Positions 15,006 through 23,905 of a stretch of DNA of 64,000 nt are shown piece by piece (within the stretch, counting starts at the first letter, position 1; each line of letters begins with the position of its first letter). Source of the stretch: Actinotalea soli (lineage in GTDB: Bacteria > Actinomycetota > Actinomycetes > Actinomycetales > Cellulomonadaceae); assembly GCF_017565425.1 (NCBI RefSeq), contig NZ_JAGEMK010000007.1, positions 108,945 through 172,944 on the forward strand. Direction: 5' to 3'. The notes below the pieces were generated by a model that was not told where the DNA came from, ran no database searches, and saw only the letters and a list, made by a program, of their open reading frames with translations. Made by a program: the position numbers and the translations under genes.

Positions 15006-18000
15006 GCGCCGACCACGCGCCCCTCGGGCTGCACCGGGCAGGAGCGGCTCACGGGGCAGGTGCGGCACAGGGCGTTGACCGTCGCGGTCGGGGCCGAGCG
15101 GGTGACGGCTTCGACGACCTCCTCGAGCATCCCCTCGACCCAGCGGGGGTCCTCGTCCTCCGTGGGAGCGACCTGCTCCCGCCCGGCCCAGGTCTTGTTC
15201 GCCGTGCCGACGTAGACGAGGGAGGCGCCGCCGCTGGTGCTGCCCGGTGCCAGGTGCTCGAACGCCCCCGCCTCCACCGCTGCCTGGTAGGCGCCGAGCT
15301 GGGCGTGCCGGGCGGCCTCGCCCTTGGCCACGGGACTACGCCCGGTCTTGAGGTCCACGACCCGCAGCCGGGGTCGGCCGTCAGGGCCGTCCTCAGCGCG
15401 TTCGAGCCGGTCGACGCTCCCCCGCAGGACCACCCGGCCGAGCTCGACGTGGAAGGGTTCCTCGACCGCGACCACCGCACCCGCGGTACGCAGGTAGGCC
15501 GCGAGGTGCCGGATCATCGCCGCGGCCCGGCGGCGCTGGACCGACCCGACCCAGCCCTCGGCGAGGCCGAGCCGGGACCAGCGTTCGTCGAGGGCCGCGG
15601 CGAGCTCGGCCTCGGTGCCGGTCGGCAGGGCTGCGGCGATCTCGTGCACGAGGGTCCCCAGGGACTGCTCACGGGAGTCCGCGGCCCTGCCCCCGGCGGC
15701 CTCGAGGGCCCAGCGCAGGGCGCAGGAGGAGGCCGACTCGAGGGTCGAGGGGCTCAGCGGCACCGGCTCCTCCTCGGACCAGAGCGGGGCCGTGGTCGAG
15801 AGCGCCGTGGTGCCGTACCACTGGTCGGGACGCGCACCGGGGACGGCGTGGGCCACGAGGCGGGCCAGGAGCCGGGCCGCCGGGTGGTCCGGCCCAGGCA
15901 CGACGCCGTCCGCGAGGGCGACGCCCTCGAGCTCGGCGCGGCACTGGGCCACGACGGCACGCAGGTCGAGGCCCGGGGGGACGGTGGTGAGCCGGTGGTC
16001 CGGGCCCTCGTCCTGCGGACCCGGGTCGATCAGGTCCACCAGGCCGGAGGGCTGGTGATCGGTGTCCCGCACGGCGGTCACGACGAGCTGTCGCCGGGCG
16101 CGAGAGGTCGCGACCGCAAACGCCCGCAGCTCGTCGTCGAGCACCGCGGCGCGGGCCTCGGCCGCCGCGGAGGCCCCGTCACCTGCGACCCCCGGGACGC
16201 CCCGGCCCGAGAGCAGGTCGACGAGCTGCTGCGCACCGAGCATCGAGTCCCGCAGACGCAGGTCGGGCCACGTCCCCTCCTGGACCCCGGCGACCACCAC
16301 GACCTCCCACTCGCCGCCGGCCGCTCCGGCCGCGGTGAGCAGGGCGACGGACTCGGCGGTGTCGCCGTGCGCGGCGAGGGAGTCCGCCGGCAGGTCCTGC
16401 GAGCGCAGGTGCTCGAGGAAGGCCTCGGCCGGGGCCTGGGGCAGCCGGTCGACGAACTGCTCGGCCGCGCGGAACAGCGCGAGCACCGCGTCGAGGTCAC
16501 GGTCGGCCCGTGCCCCGCCAGGTCCGCCCGCGAGCGCGCTGCGCCGCCAGCCCTCGCCGAGGGCGGCGGTCGACCACAGCGCCCAGAGGACGTCCAGCAC
16601 GGACGCCCCGGGGTCGGCCGCGACGGCGCGCCCCGCGGCCAGGACCTGGGCCAGCCGCTGCACGGGCCGGCGCACGGTGGCCGGCAGGGTGTGGGCGCGG
16701 CCCGGCTCGGCGAGCACCTCGGCGAGCAGGGGGTCGCTCGAACGACCGCCCCCGGCCGCGAGCTCCTCGGCGCGCAGGGCGCGACGCACGCGGCGCAGGC
16801 CCACCGCGTCGAGCCCGCCGAGCGGGGACGTGAGCAGCAACGACGCGACCTCGGCGTCGAGGGCCTCAGGGTCGAGGACGCAGGCCAAGGCGTCGAGCAA
16901 CGGGCGCACGGCCGGCTCGGCGCGGAGCGGGACGTCGCTGCCCACCACCGCCACGGGAACCTGCGCGGCGAGCAACGCCCGGCGCAGGGCGGTGACCTGG
17001 GCCCCCGAGCGCACCACGACGGCCATCGCGCTCCACGGCACCCCGTCGTGCAGGCGGGCCGCGCGCAGCACGTAGGCCACGTAGGCGGCCTCCTGGGCCT
17101 CCGAGCGCAGCAGGCGCACCTCGGCGGTGCCGGGCAGCCCGGGGTCGCCGTCGACGCGGCGGTGCTCGCGCACCGGGCCGCGGATCTGCTCGGTGACGGT
17201 GCGGACGGCGGTGCGCAGGACGGCGCCGTGGCGCCACACGCGCCCGAGGCCGACCTCGACGGCCCCGAAGGCGCCGAGCTCGCTGCCGGGGGGGAGCCCC
17301 GCCCTGTCGACCAGCCCTGGGGAGGCCCCGCGGAAGGTCTGGACCGCGGCGTCCGGGTCGGCGAGGAGGACGAGGTCGGCGCCGTCCTCGGCCATGACGT
17401 GCAGCAGCCGTGCGGTGGCCGCGGTGGCCTCCTGGTAGTCGTCGACCACGACGAGCTGCCAGCGCGGTCGCGGGGTGCCCGGGACCTCGGCCTCCCAGGA
17501 CCGCAGGGCCTCGGCGGCTTCGTCGACCACCACGGCGGCGTCGAAGCGTGCCCCCGTGTCCGGGGTCCCGGTGCGCAGGCGGGTGACCTCGAGGTACTCG
17601 CGGTAGACGGTGGCGGCCGCGACCCACTCGGGACGGTCGTGCCGCCGTCCGAGCCGATGCAGGTCCTCCGGACGCAGGCCACGCTCGGCGGCACGCATGA
17701 GCAGGTCCCGCAGCTCGTCGCGGAAGGCCCGCAGGCCCAGAGCCCCCTCAGGGACGCGGGCCGGCCAGGTGACCCCGGCTCCCTCCCCCGCCGCGTGACC
17801 CTCGAGGAGGTCGGCCAGGACGAGGTCCTGCTCGGGCCCGCTGATCAGGGCGGGGGGCGGCTCACCGACCAGTGCGGCCCGGGCACGCAGCACCGCGAAG
17901 GCCGCCGAGGAGGCGGTGCGGACGACAGGCCGCCCGGAGGTCTGGCGCAGTCGCGCCGAGAGCTCGTCCCGGAGCGTGGCAGCGGATCGTCGGGTGGGCG

Positions 18001-18208
18001 CCAGGAGGAGGACCTTCTCGGCGTCGACCTCGCCCCGCTCGATCCGGTCGGCGACGATCTCGAGGGCCGTCGTCGTCCGCCCGGTGCCTGCCGCGCCGCG
18101 CACCAGGAGCGCGGGACCGCGGTGGTCGACCGCCCGCTGCTGGTCGGGGTCGAGGGAGTGCCGCGGCGCGGACGGCGCCGGAGGGCGCAGGGTCACGGGG
18201 GCGAGCAC
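15002..18208 (-). CDS. adnA: AdnA-like helicase-nuclease subunit with Fe-S nuclease
   Basis: A 1068-residue AdnA-type subunit. The motor is degenerate: the Walker A segment is GAAGTGRT (38-45) with Arg44 where the catalytic Lys belongs, and motif II is VVVDDYQEAT (DDYQE at 256-260). The C-terminal RecB/AddB-type nuclease has the VDLKTG motif at 951-956 and an iron-sulfur Cys set: one Cys in SSCALRWALEA, then Cys1048, Cys1051 and Cys1057 (CRTC and SRSC). In mycobacteria the AdnB motor drives translocation, so a degenerate AdnA ATPase is compatible with function. GTG start at 18208; an in-frame GTG five codons later is possible. Confidence 0.87.
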   Translation of the reverse strand: MLAPVTLRPPAPSAPRHSLDPDQQRAVDHRGPALLVRGAAGTGRTTTALEIVADRIERGEVDAEKVLLLAPTRRSAATLRDELSARLRQTSGRPVVRTASSAAFAVLRARAALVGEPPPALISGPEQDLVLADLLEGHAAGEGAGVTWPARVPEGALGLRAFRDELRDLLMRAAERGLRPEDLHRLGRRHDRPEWVAAATVYREYLEVTRLRTGTPDTGARFDAAVVVDEAAEALRSWEAEVPGTPRPRWQLVVVDDYQEATAATARLLHVMAEDGADLVLLADPDAAVQTFRGASPGLVDRAGLPPGSELGAFGAVEVGLGRVWRHGAVLRTAVRTVTEQIRGPVREHRRVDGDPGLPGTAEVRLLRSEAQEAAYVAYVLRAARLHDGVPWSAMAVVVRSGAQVTALRRALLAAQVPVAVVGSDVPLRAEPAVRPLLDALACVLDPEALDAEVASLLLTSPLGGLDAVGLRRVRRALRAEELAAGGGRSSDPLLAEVLAEPGRAHTLPATVRRPVQRLAQVLAAGRAVAADPGASVLDVLWALWSTAALGEGWRRSALAGGPGGARADRDLDAVLALFRAAEQFVDRLPQAPAEAFLEHLRSQDLPADSLAAHGDTAESVALLTAAGAAGGEWEVVVVAGVQEGTWPDLRLRDSMLGAQQLVDLLSGRGVPGVAGDGASAAAEARAAVLDDELRAFAVATSRARRQLVVTAVRDTDHQPSGLVDLIDPGPQDEGPDHRLTTVPPGLDLRAVVAQCRAELEGVALADGVVPGPDHPAARLLARLVAHAVPGARPDQWYGTTALSTTAPLWSEEEPVPLSPSTLESASSCALRWALEAAGGRAADSREQSLGTLVHEIAAALPTGTEAELAAALDERWSRLGLAEGWVGSVQRRRAAAMIRHLAAYLRTAGAVVAVEEPFHVELGRVVLRGSVDRLERAEDGPDGRPRLRVVDLKTGRSPVAKGEAARHAQLGAYQAAVEAGAFEHLAPGSTSGGASLVYVGTANKTWAGREQVAPTEDEDPRWVEGMLEEVVEAVTRSAPTATVNALCRTCPVSRSCPVQPEGRVVGA

Positions 18209-18259
18209 GGGACGATCCCATCACAGCCCACCGACAGCCCGGGCCGTCGGCCTCGCCCG

Positions 18260-19291
18260 TCAGGTCTCCCCGGGGACCTCGACCTCGGGGAACGGCCACC
18301 CGTTGGGCACGCACGGCGCGACCTCGACGGTCTGCTGCTGCATCAGGGGGGCGAGCTCGCCCTCGGCCGGGCAGTCGACGTGCCCGTGGCCGAGCAGGTG
18401 CCCCACCTCGTGGTTGATCAGGTACTCGCGGTACTGCGTGCGGTCCTCGAACTCCGTGGTCGCCCGCACCCAGCGCATGTGGTTGATCACGGCCTTGCCC
18501 GCGATCGCGCACGAGTACAGGCCGCGGGTGTCGAGCGGGGCGCAGGTCTGGTCGACCGTCCCGGGCGAGACGAGCTGGACCCGGTGCTGCGCCTCGCCGT
18601 CGGTCCGGGCGAAGCTGACCGAGCCGTCCGCCCCCCAGCCGCGGGGGTCGTTGAGGATCCGCATGACGGTCGCGCCGAAGAGCTGGGGGTCGATGTCGAG
18701 CCCCTCCTCGACCTCGACCCGGACCGTCTGCACGGGCCGGGTCGGGTCCGGGGCCTCCTGCTCACCGGGCACGACGACGAGCTCCCCCGAACCGGTCTCC
18801 GGCACGTCGGTGCTGAGCAGCCCCGCCTCCCGGTCCGCCAGCGTGAGCCCGTCGGCGTCGACCGCGTCCGGGTCGGGCTCAGGCTCGACGGGGGTGGGTG
18901 CGGGCAGCGGTGTCGGCGGCACGAGCTCGACCGGGTCGGGGACCTCCGGCAGCCCAGAGCCGTCGACCCGCCACAGTCCCTGACCGGCTGCGGCGGCGTC
19001 CTCGGCCGGGGCCGGGGCGGGGGTCGGCGACGGGGTGCCGACGGCCTCGCGCGCGTCGTCCGGGGAGATCACCCCGAGGGCCGAGGCCTGGGGCTGCGGT
19101 CCGACGACGCGGTCCAGGGCCGCGCCGGCGCCGAGGCCTGCGCCCAGGGAGAGGATCCCGGCTGTCGCGAGGGTCATCGCCCCGAAGCCCGGGCCGCGGC
19201 GACGCCGACCGTGGTGCCCGTGGCGCGGTCCGTCGGCGCTCGTCGGGGCCGCCGCGCGGGCGCGGCGGGGCTGAGCGGGGCGGACGACCAC
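18260..19291 (-). CDS. DUF3152 secreted/membrane-anchored zinc protease-like protein
   Basis: A 343-residue protein with a basic, His-rich start, one hydrophobic segment (about 37-59), a Pro/Glu/Asp-rich linker (85-150) and a C-terminal zincin domain. The zinc motif is extended: HEVGHLLGHGHVDC at 294-307 (HExxHxxGHxxC), with a further Cys pair at Cys250 and Cys261 that could form a disulfide. This matches DUF3152 (Rv3207c-like), predicted to act outside the membrane. It lies 51 bp before adnA in the same direction, as in mycobacteria. Substrate unknown. Confidence 0.83.
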   Translation of the reverse strand: MVVRPAQPRRARAAAPTSADGPRHGHHGRRRRGPGFGAMTLATAGILSLGAGLGAGAALDRVVGPQPQASALGVISPDDAREAVGTPSPTPAPAPAEDAAAAGQGLWRVDGSGLPEVPDPVELVPPTPLPAPTPVEPEPDPDAVDADGLTLADREAGLLSTDVPETGSGELVVVPGEQEAPDPTRPVQTVRVEVEEGLDIDPQLFGATVMRILNDPRGWGADGSVSFARTDGEAQHRVQLVSPGTVDQTCAPLDTRGLYSCAIAGKAVINHMRWVRATTEFEDRTQYREYLINHEVGHLLGHGHVDCPAEGELAPLMQQQTVEVAPCVPNGWPFPEVEVPGET

Positions 19292-19355
19292 GCCTCATGG
19301 TCGCATCCCCGAGCATCCGCCGCAGCCGAGCCCGTGCCCTGGCTCCGCCGGAGGA

Positions 19356-19397
19356 CCCGGACCGCGCTGCCCGGACCGCGCTGCCCGGACCGCGCTG
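19356..19397 (+). repeat. Three 14-bp tandem repeats upstream of TetR gene
   Basis: CCCGGACCGCGCTG is repeated exactly three times (19356-19369, 19370-19383, 19384-19397) and is followed by a partial degenerate copy. It lies in the 177-bp divergent region between the DUF3152 and TetR genes, where both promoters should be. It could be slippage-prone DNA or repeated regulator sites. Confidence 0.85.
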
Positions 19398-19468
19398 CCC
19401 GGCTCGCCCGGCGGCGCCGCCCGGCTCGACCGCGGCCCGCCGTCGGACCCGCTGACTAGCATCAGGAG

Positions 19469-20110
19469 GTGCCCGCACCCTCGAACCGACCGCGCGCCAC
19501 ACGCATGCCCCGTGACGCGCGACGCGCCCAGGTCCTCGAGGTCGCCCAGGAGCTCTTCGCCCGCGAGGGCTTCCACCACGTCTCGATGGACGACATCGCC
19601 GACCGGGCCGCGGTCAGCAAGCCCGTCCTGTACCGCCACTTCCCGTCCAAGCTCGACCTCTACCTCGAGGTCGTCGACCACCGCGGGGTCGGCCTGGTCA
19701 CCGCGATCGAGGACGCCCTGACCACCGTCCGGGCCGGTGCGCCCCCTGACGGCCGGTCCGTGGTGCGGGCGATCGTGCGCGCCATCGTCGAGTTCGTGGA
19801 GGACGCCGGCGAGTCCTTCTCGCTGCTCTTCGAGTCCGACGTGACCCGCGACGCCGACGTCCGCCGGCGCGTCGAGCAGGCCTCGCAGGACGCGGCTCGC
19901 GCCATCCGTCGAGGGCTCGAGGGCCTCGCCGGGCTGCCGGCCGCGCACGCCGAGCTGCTGAGTGCCGCCCTGGTCGGCATGACGCGGGTCGCGGCGACCT
20001 CCCGCTACCGCTCGGGCGACGTCCCGGTGGAGGACGCCGTCGAGCTCGTCACGAGCCTGGCCTGGCGCGGGGTCGCCGGTCTCGTCAGGGAGCGTCCCGA
20101 CACGACCTAG
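19469..20110 (+). CDS. TetR family transcriptional regulator
   Basis: A 213-residue TetR regulator. The N-terminal HTH is clear: RRAQVLEVAQELFAREGFHH, then SMDDIADRAAVSKPVLYRHF with KLDLYLEVV after it. The C-terminal ligand domain resembles the Rv3208 type, found next to DUF3107 genes in actinobacteria. The GTG at 19469 gives a basic leader; an ATG at 19505 (MPRDARRAQ) is an equally reasonable start. It is followed 36 bp later by the DUF3107 gene, probably one transcript. The ligand is unknown. Confidence 0.87.
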   Translation: MPAPSNRPRATRMPRDARRAQVLEVAQELFAREGFHHVSMDDIADRAAVSKPVLYRHFPSKLDLYLEVVDHRGVGLVTAIEDALTTVRAGAPPDGRSVVRAIVRAIVEFVEDAGESFSLLFESDVTRDADVRRRVEQASQDAARAIRRGLEGLAGLPAAHAELLSAALVGMTRVAATSRYRSGDVPVEDAVELVTSLAWRGVAGLVRERPDTT

Positions 20111-20146
20111 GATGACCGGGCAGGAGAACCGGACCTTCAGGAGGCG

Positions 20147-20377
20147 ATGGGCGTGGAGATCACGATCGGCGTGCAGAACGTGGCACGAGAGCTGGTGGTC
20201 GAGACCGACCAGCCGTCGGAGAAGGTGGCCAAGGACGTGCTCAAGGCCCTCGAGGTGGGCGCACCGGTGGACATCACCGACGCCAAGGGTCGGCGGGTCA
20301 TCGTCCCCGCGAGCACCGTCGCGTACGTGGAGCTCGGTGGCGAGGAGGCCCGCAAGGTGGGTTTCCACAACATCTGA
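20147..20377 (+). CDS. DUF3107 small protein (TB9.4-like)
   Basis: A 76-residue protein matching DUF3107 (Rv3208A/TB9.4): VEITIGVQNVARELVVET at the start, an Asp-rich middle (ITDAKGRRVIVPAS) and the C-terminal KVGFHNI signature. CAGGAGGCG precedes the ATG. The family is cytosolic and of unknown function, and is almost always next to a TetR regulator as here. It is convergent with the ferritin-like gene (28 bp between stops). Confidence 0.88.
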   Translation: MGVEITIGVQNVARELVVETDQPSEKVAKDVLKALEVGAPVDITDAKGRRVIVPASTVAYVELGGEEARKVGFHNI

Positions 20378-20405
20378 GCAGGATCCGCAGCACCCGGGTG
20401 GGGCG

Positions 20406-21080
20406 TCAGGGCGTGAGGCCCAGGCGCTCCATCCGGCGTGAGTGCTCGGCCGTCAGCACGGCGAAGAGCCGCTGCTGGGCCTCCCCGGGCACGACGTCGT
20501 CGTCCATCGTCTGCATGAGCAGGTCGCGCATCCGCGGGTGCGCCGCGAGGACGCCCTGGACCGCCCCGAGGGACTCCCCCACCAGCCGTCGCCCCCACAG
20601 GGCGAGCCGAGAGGCGAGGGTCGCGTCCTGGGCCCCGGCCTCGCTCAGGGCCGTGACCACGAGCCCGGCGTGCCCGTCGTCCCCCAGCACCTGGACCACC
20701 AGGTCACGGGTCGTCGGGTCGAGCGGGGCCGCGACCATCCGGCAGAAGTCGTCCGCCACCCCGTAACCCACGTAGGCCTTCAGCAGCCGCTCCCACCAGG
20801 TCGAGGGCTCGGTGCGACGGTCGAACTCGACGAGCACCCCCGCGAAGGGCTGCATGACGGGCTGCAGCTCGCCGCCCAGCTCACCCACGCGGTCCGAGAC
20901 CTGCTCGAGGCGCTCGAGGGCCATCCCCGCCATCCGGCTCAGCTCGAGCCGCTGGTCCAGCGAGGGGGCCAGGGTGGCGTCGGCGGCGAGCCGGGAGAAG
21001 GCCGCGAGCTCGCTGTAGGCGAGCATCCCCAGGACCGCGAGGGCGTTGTCCGGGCCTGCGTCGGCGGTGGGTTCGCTCAT
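20406..21080 (-). CDS. Ferritin-like fold protein (Rv3210c-like)
   Basis: A 224-residue, almost entirely helical protein of the ferritin-like fold family that accompanies the DEAD-box helicase in actinobacteria (Rv3210c-like; sometimes annotated MiaE-like). Helices with spaced Glu/Asp/His are visible, for example YSELAAFSRLAADA, AGMALERLEQVSDR, and DDFCRMVAAPLD with later AEHSRRMERLGL. A clean pair of ExxH metal motifs is not obvious, so di-iron activity is not claimed. It is divergent from the helicase gene. Confidence 0.75.
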   Translation of the reverse strand: MSEPTADAGPDNALAVLGMLAYSELAAFSRLAADATLAPSLDQRLELSRMAGMALERLEQVSDRVGELGGELQPVMQPFAGVLVEFDRRTEPSTWWERLLKAYVGYGVADDFCRMVAAPLDPTTRDLVVQVLGDDGHAGLVVTALSEAGAQDATLASRLALWGRRLVGESLGAVQGVLAAHPRMRDLLMQTMDDDVVPGEAQQRLFAVLTAEHSRRMERLGLTP

Positions 21081-21142
21081 GGCGCCAGGCTAGTGCCCGC
21101 GCGCCGGGGGCGGTCGTGCCGGGGCGCGTGAGCACCGTCCGC

Positions 21143-21346
21143 TAGCATGACCGTGTTCAGCGGTTGACCGGTCGTCCCGAAACACCCGCCCGCCGGGCGG
21201 AACCCCGCGCTCGACGCGGAGCTCCCGGCCCAGGGCGCGCCCTCCACGATCGGCTGCCGGACCCGCCCGCGGCGCGGCCCGCTCCCGGTGCGACCCAGCG
21301 TCGCACGGAGCGTGTGGCCCCGCGGTCCATACCGTGAGGTTCATCC
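21143..21346 (+). promoter_or_regulatory. Long structured 5' leader of the DEAD-box helicase gene
   Basis: A candidate -10 (TAGCAT, 21143-21148) lies about 200 nt before the helicase start with no gene between. The leader holds several stable inverted repeats, the clearest being GTGCGAC/GTCGCAC (21288-21294 and 21300-21306, 5-nt loop) and CCGCG/CGCGG near 21208-21222. Long structured leaders are common for RNA-helicase genes and can mediate feedback or cold control; a specific mechanism is not evident. The -35 is not convincing. Confidence 0.4.
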
Positions 21347-23185
21347 ATGACCAGCACCGACGACCAGCTCAACGCGCCCGACGTCGCCGAGCTCCCCGTG
21401 CCCGAGGCCGGGGTCCTGGCCGACGAGGCGCTCGCCCCCGGCATCCCGACCATCGAGGAGGCGCCCGAGCAGCACGCGCGCCACTCCACCGTCCAGGCCG
21501 CCGGCGCCACCTTCGCCGACTTCGACGTGCGTCCCGAGATCGTCGCGGCCCTCGCCGACGCGGGGATCACGACCCCCTTCCCGATCCAGGCGATGACCCT
21601 GCCGGTAGCCCTCGCGGGCCACGACATCATCGGCCAGGCCAAGACCGGTACCGGCAAGACCCTCGGCTTCGGCATCCCGCTGCTCAGCCGGGTGATCGGC
21701 CCCGACGAGGACGGCTACGACGAGCTTCCCGCCCCGGGCAAGCCCCAGGCCCTGGTCATCGTCCCGACCCGTGAGCTCGCGGTGCAGGTCGCCGGGGACC
21801 TCGACACGGCCTCGCGCCGACGCAACGTCCGCGTCCTGCAGATCTACGGCGGCCGGGCGTACGAGCCCCAGGTCGAGTCCCTCACCCGCGGGGTCGAGGT
21901 CGTCGTCGGGACGCCGGGTCGCATGATCGACCTCATGAACCAGGGGCACCTGGACCTCAGCCGTGCCAGGACCGTCGTGCTCGACGAGGCCGACGAGATG
22001 CTCGACCTCGGGTTCCTGCCCGACGTCGAGAAGCTCCTGGGCCGTACCCCCGCCTCGCGGCACACCATGCTCTTCTCGGCGACGATGCCGGGCGCGGTCG
22101 TCTCGATGGCCCGCCGCTACATGACCCAGCCCACGCACATCCGGGCCACCGACCCCGACGACGGCGGTGCGACCCTCAAGGCGATCAAGCAGGTCGTCTA
22201 CCGCGCGCACGCGCTGGACAAGGTCGAGGTCCTCGCCCGGATCCTGCAGTCCGAGGGCCGCGGCCTGACCATCGTCTTCGCCCGGACCAAGCGCACCGCC
22301 GCGAAGGTGGCGGACGACCTCGCCGAGCGCGGCTTCGCCTCGGGCGCGATCCACGGCGACCTGGGCCAGGGCGCCCGCGAGCAGGCCCTGCGCGCCTTCC
22401 GCTCGGGCAAGATCGACGTCCTCGTCGCGACGGACGTCGCGGCCCGCGGCATCGACGTGGACGACGTCACCCACGTCATCAACTACCAGTGCCCCGAGGA
22501 CGAGAAGACCTACCTGCACCGCACCGGCCGCACGGGCCGCGCAGGGCGCACCGGCACGGCCGTGACCTTCGTCGACTGGGACGACCTGCCGCGCTGGGGC
22601 CTGATCGACCGTGCCCTGGACCTCGGGTTCCCCGAGCCGGTCGAGACCTACTCGAGCTCGCCGCACCTCTACACCGAGCTCGACATCCCCGAGGGCACGA
22701 AGGGCCGGCTCCCGGCCTCGGCCCGGACCCGCGCAGGGCTCGACGCCGAGAAGCTCGAGGACCTGGGCGAGACGGGCAAGCGTCACGGCAGCTCCACCGG
22801 TGGGCGTGACGGCGGCCGCGGTGGCCGTGACGGCGGCCGTGGGTCCGGCGGCGGGCGCGGCACGGGCCGCGGGGGGGCCGGCGGCGGTCGCGACGGCGGA
22901 CGTGGCACCGGCGGAGCACGGAGCGAGGGCCCGCGGTCCGAAGAGGGGCGTGGCGAGGGTGGCGGACGCCGCCGTCGGCGCCGCGGCGGTGAGGGCTCGG
23001 GCGAGTCCCGCGCGTCGGAGCCCCGCACCTCCGAGGCCCCCCGGGGCACGTCCGGGTCCGAGGCCGCTCCCGCACGTCAGAGCGCGTCGGCGACCGAGGG
23101 GGACGGCGGTGCTCGCCGCACGCGGACCCGCCGTCGTACCCGCAGCGGCGGCGGCACCCCCCAGGGCACCGCGACCACCGAGTGA
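21347..23185 (+). CDS. DEAD-box ATP-dependent RNA helicase with Arg/Gly-rich tail
   Basis: A 612-residue DEAD-box RNA helicase. Q motif about 57-81 (TFADFDVRPEIV to PFPIQ), motif I AKTGTGKT at 98-105, PTREL at 140-144, DEAD at 213-216, SAT in LFSATMPG, and the C-terminal HRTGRTGRAG are all intact. From about residue 480 the tail is a long Gly/Arg/Asp-rich stretch (GGRDGGRG-type repeats, then RRRRRR), a flexible RNA-binding extension. The position matches M. tuberculosis rhlE (Rv3211). It likely acts in RNA unwinding during ribosome assembly or mRNA decay. A very stable bidirectional terminator follows. Confidence 0.92.
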   Translation: MTSTDDQLNAPDVAELPVPEAGVLADEALAPGIPTIEEAPEQHARHSTVQAAGATFADFDVRPEIVAALADAGITTPFPIQAMTLPVALAGHDIIGQAKTGTGKTLGFGIPLLSRVIGPDEDGYDELPAPGKPQALVIVPTRELAVQVAGDLDTASRRRNVRVLQIYGGRAYEPQVESLTRGVEVVVGTPGRMIDLMNQGHLDLSRARTVVLDEADEMLDLGFLPDVEKLLGRTPASRHTMLFSATMPGAVVSMARRYMTQPTHIRATDPDDGGATLKAIKQVVYRAHALDKVEVLARILQSEGRGLTIVFARTKRTAAKVADDLAERGFASGAIHGDLGQGAREQALRAFRSGKIDVLVATDVAARGIDVDDVTHVINYQCPEDEKTYLHRTGRTGRAGRTGTAVTFVDWDDLPRWGLIDRALDLGFPEPVETYSSSPHLYTELDIPEGTKGRLPASARTRAGLDAEKLEDLGETGKRHGSSTGGRDGGRGGRDGGRGSGGGRGTGRGGAGGGRDGGRGTGGARSEGPRSEEGRGEGGGRRRRRRGGEGSGESRASEPRTSEAPRGTSGSEAAPARQSASATEGDGGARRTRTRRRTRSGGGTPQGTATTE

Positions 23186-23232
23186 GGTGGCCCACCTGCT
23201 GAGGCCGACCACCGGCTGAGGGCGCCGAGCAC

Positions 23233-23282
23233 CAGGACGGGGCGGCTCGCACGGGAACTCCCGTGCGAGCCGCCCCGTCCTG
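23233..23282. terminator. 23-bp perfect-stem bidirectional terminator
   Basis: An uninterrupted 23-bp inverted repeat (23233-23255 and 23260-23282) with the tetraloop AACT sits between the convergent DEAD-box gene and marC; its right arm ends 3 bp before the marC stop codon. It lacks long T tracts but position and strength fit a two-way terminator. Confidence 0.9.
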
Positions 23283-23284
23283 CG

Positions 23285-23905
23285 TCAGCCCTCGAGGATG
23301 AAGGCGCGCACCGCGTCGGCCATGAGCTGCACGGCGATCGCGGCGAGCAGCAGCCCAGCGATCCGGGAGACCAGGATGGTCCCGCTGTCCTTGAGCACGC
23401 GGTGGATCACGTTGGCGAACCTCATCGAGAGCCACAGGCACAGGTGCACGGCGATGACGCCGACGGCGATCGCCACCCAGTCGCTCGTCGCCTCGGCCCG
23501 CTGGACGAAGACCATGGTGGCGACGATCGCCCCGGGTCCGGCCAGCAGCGGTGTGCCCAGCGGCACCAGCGCCACGTTGACCCCCTTGGTCCCCGAGGGC
23601 TCGGGCTCCTCCATCTTGCCCGTCAGCAGCTCCATGGCCACGAGCAGCAGCAGCAGGCCGCCCGAGGCCTGCAGGGCCGGCAACGAGACGTGCATGTAGC
23701 TGAGCAGCTGCTGGCCGAAGAGGGCGAAGCTGACGATCACGCCGAAGGCCACGAGGATCGCCTGGCGTGCGGCGCGGCTGCGCTGCTTGCCGGTCATGGC
23801 GCCCGTCAGCCCGAGGAAGATCGGGACCGTCCCGGGCGGGTCCATGATGACGAAGAGGGTCACGAAGACCTCGGCCAGCATCCGCAGGTCGATGACGTCG
23901 TTCAC
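23285..23905 (-). CDS. MarC family integral membrane protein
   Basis: A 206-residue MarC-family protein with about six hydrophobic helices. Family marks are FVIMDPPGTVPIFLGLT near the start and the later PLGTPLLAGPGAIVATM, which give the paired MDP-G and P-L-GPG signatures. The family's transport function is unresolved despite the multiple-antibiotic-resistance name. The GTG at 23905 overlaps the PHP-protein stop by 4 bp (GTGA), so the two genes are translationally coupled. Confidence 0.9.
   Translation of the reverse strand: MNDVIDLRMLAEVFVTLFVIMDPPGTVPIFLGLTGAMTGKQRSRAARQAILVAFGVIVSFALFGQQLLSYMHVSLPALQASGGLLLLLVAMELLTGKMEEPEPSGTKGVNVALVPLGTPLLAGPGAIVATMVFVQRAEATSDWVAIAVGVIAVHLCLWLSMRFANVIHRVLKDSGTILVSRIAGLLLAAIAVQLMADAVRAFILEG

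Noticed and set aside
15002..15068. Apparent 67-bp overlap of two large helicase ORFs, possibly a frameshifted single gene
   Set aside because: The downstream reading starts properly at the ATG at 15005, giving a 4-bp ATGA overlap, and each protein has its own motor and nuclease. They are adnA and adnB.
11700..18208. AdnAB as a phage-defence helicase-nuclease island
   Set aside because: Gene order and domain content match the housekeeping mycobacterial AdnAB repair complex, with no defence partner nearby.
22780..23185. Arg/Gly-rich repeat region of the DEAD-box gene as a separate repeat element
   Set aside because: It is in frame and encodes a typical RGG-type helicase tail, so it is part of the protein.
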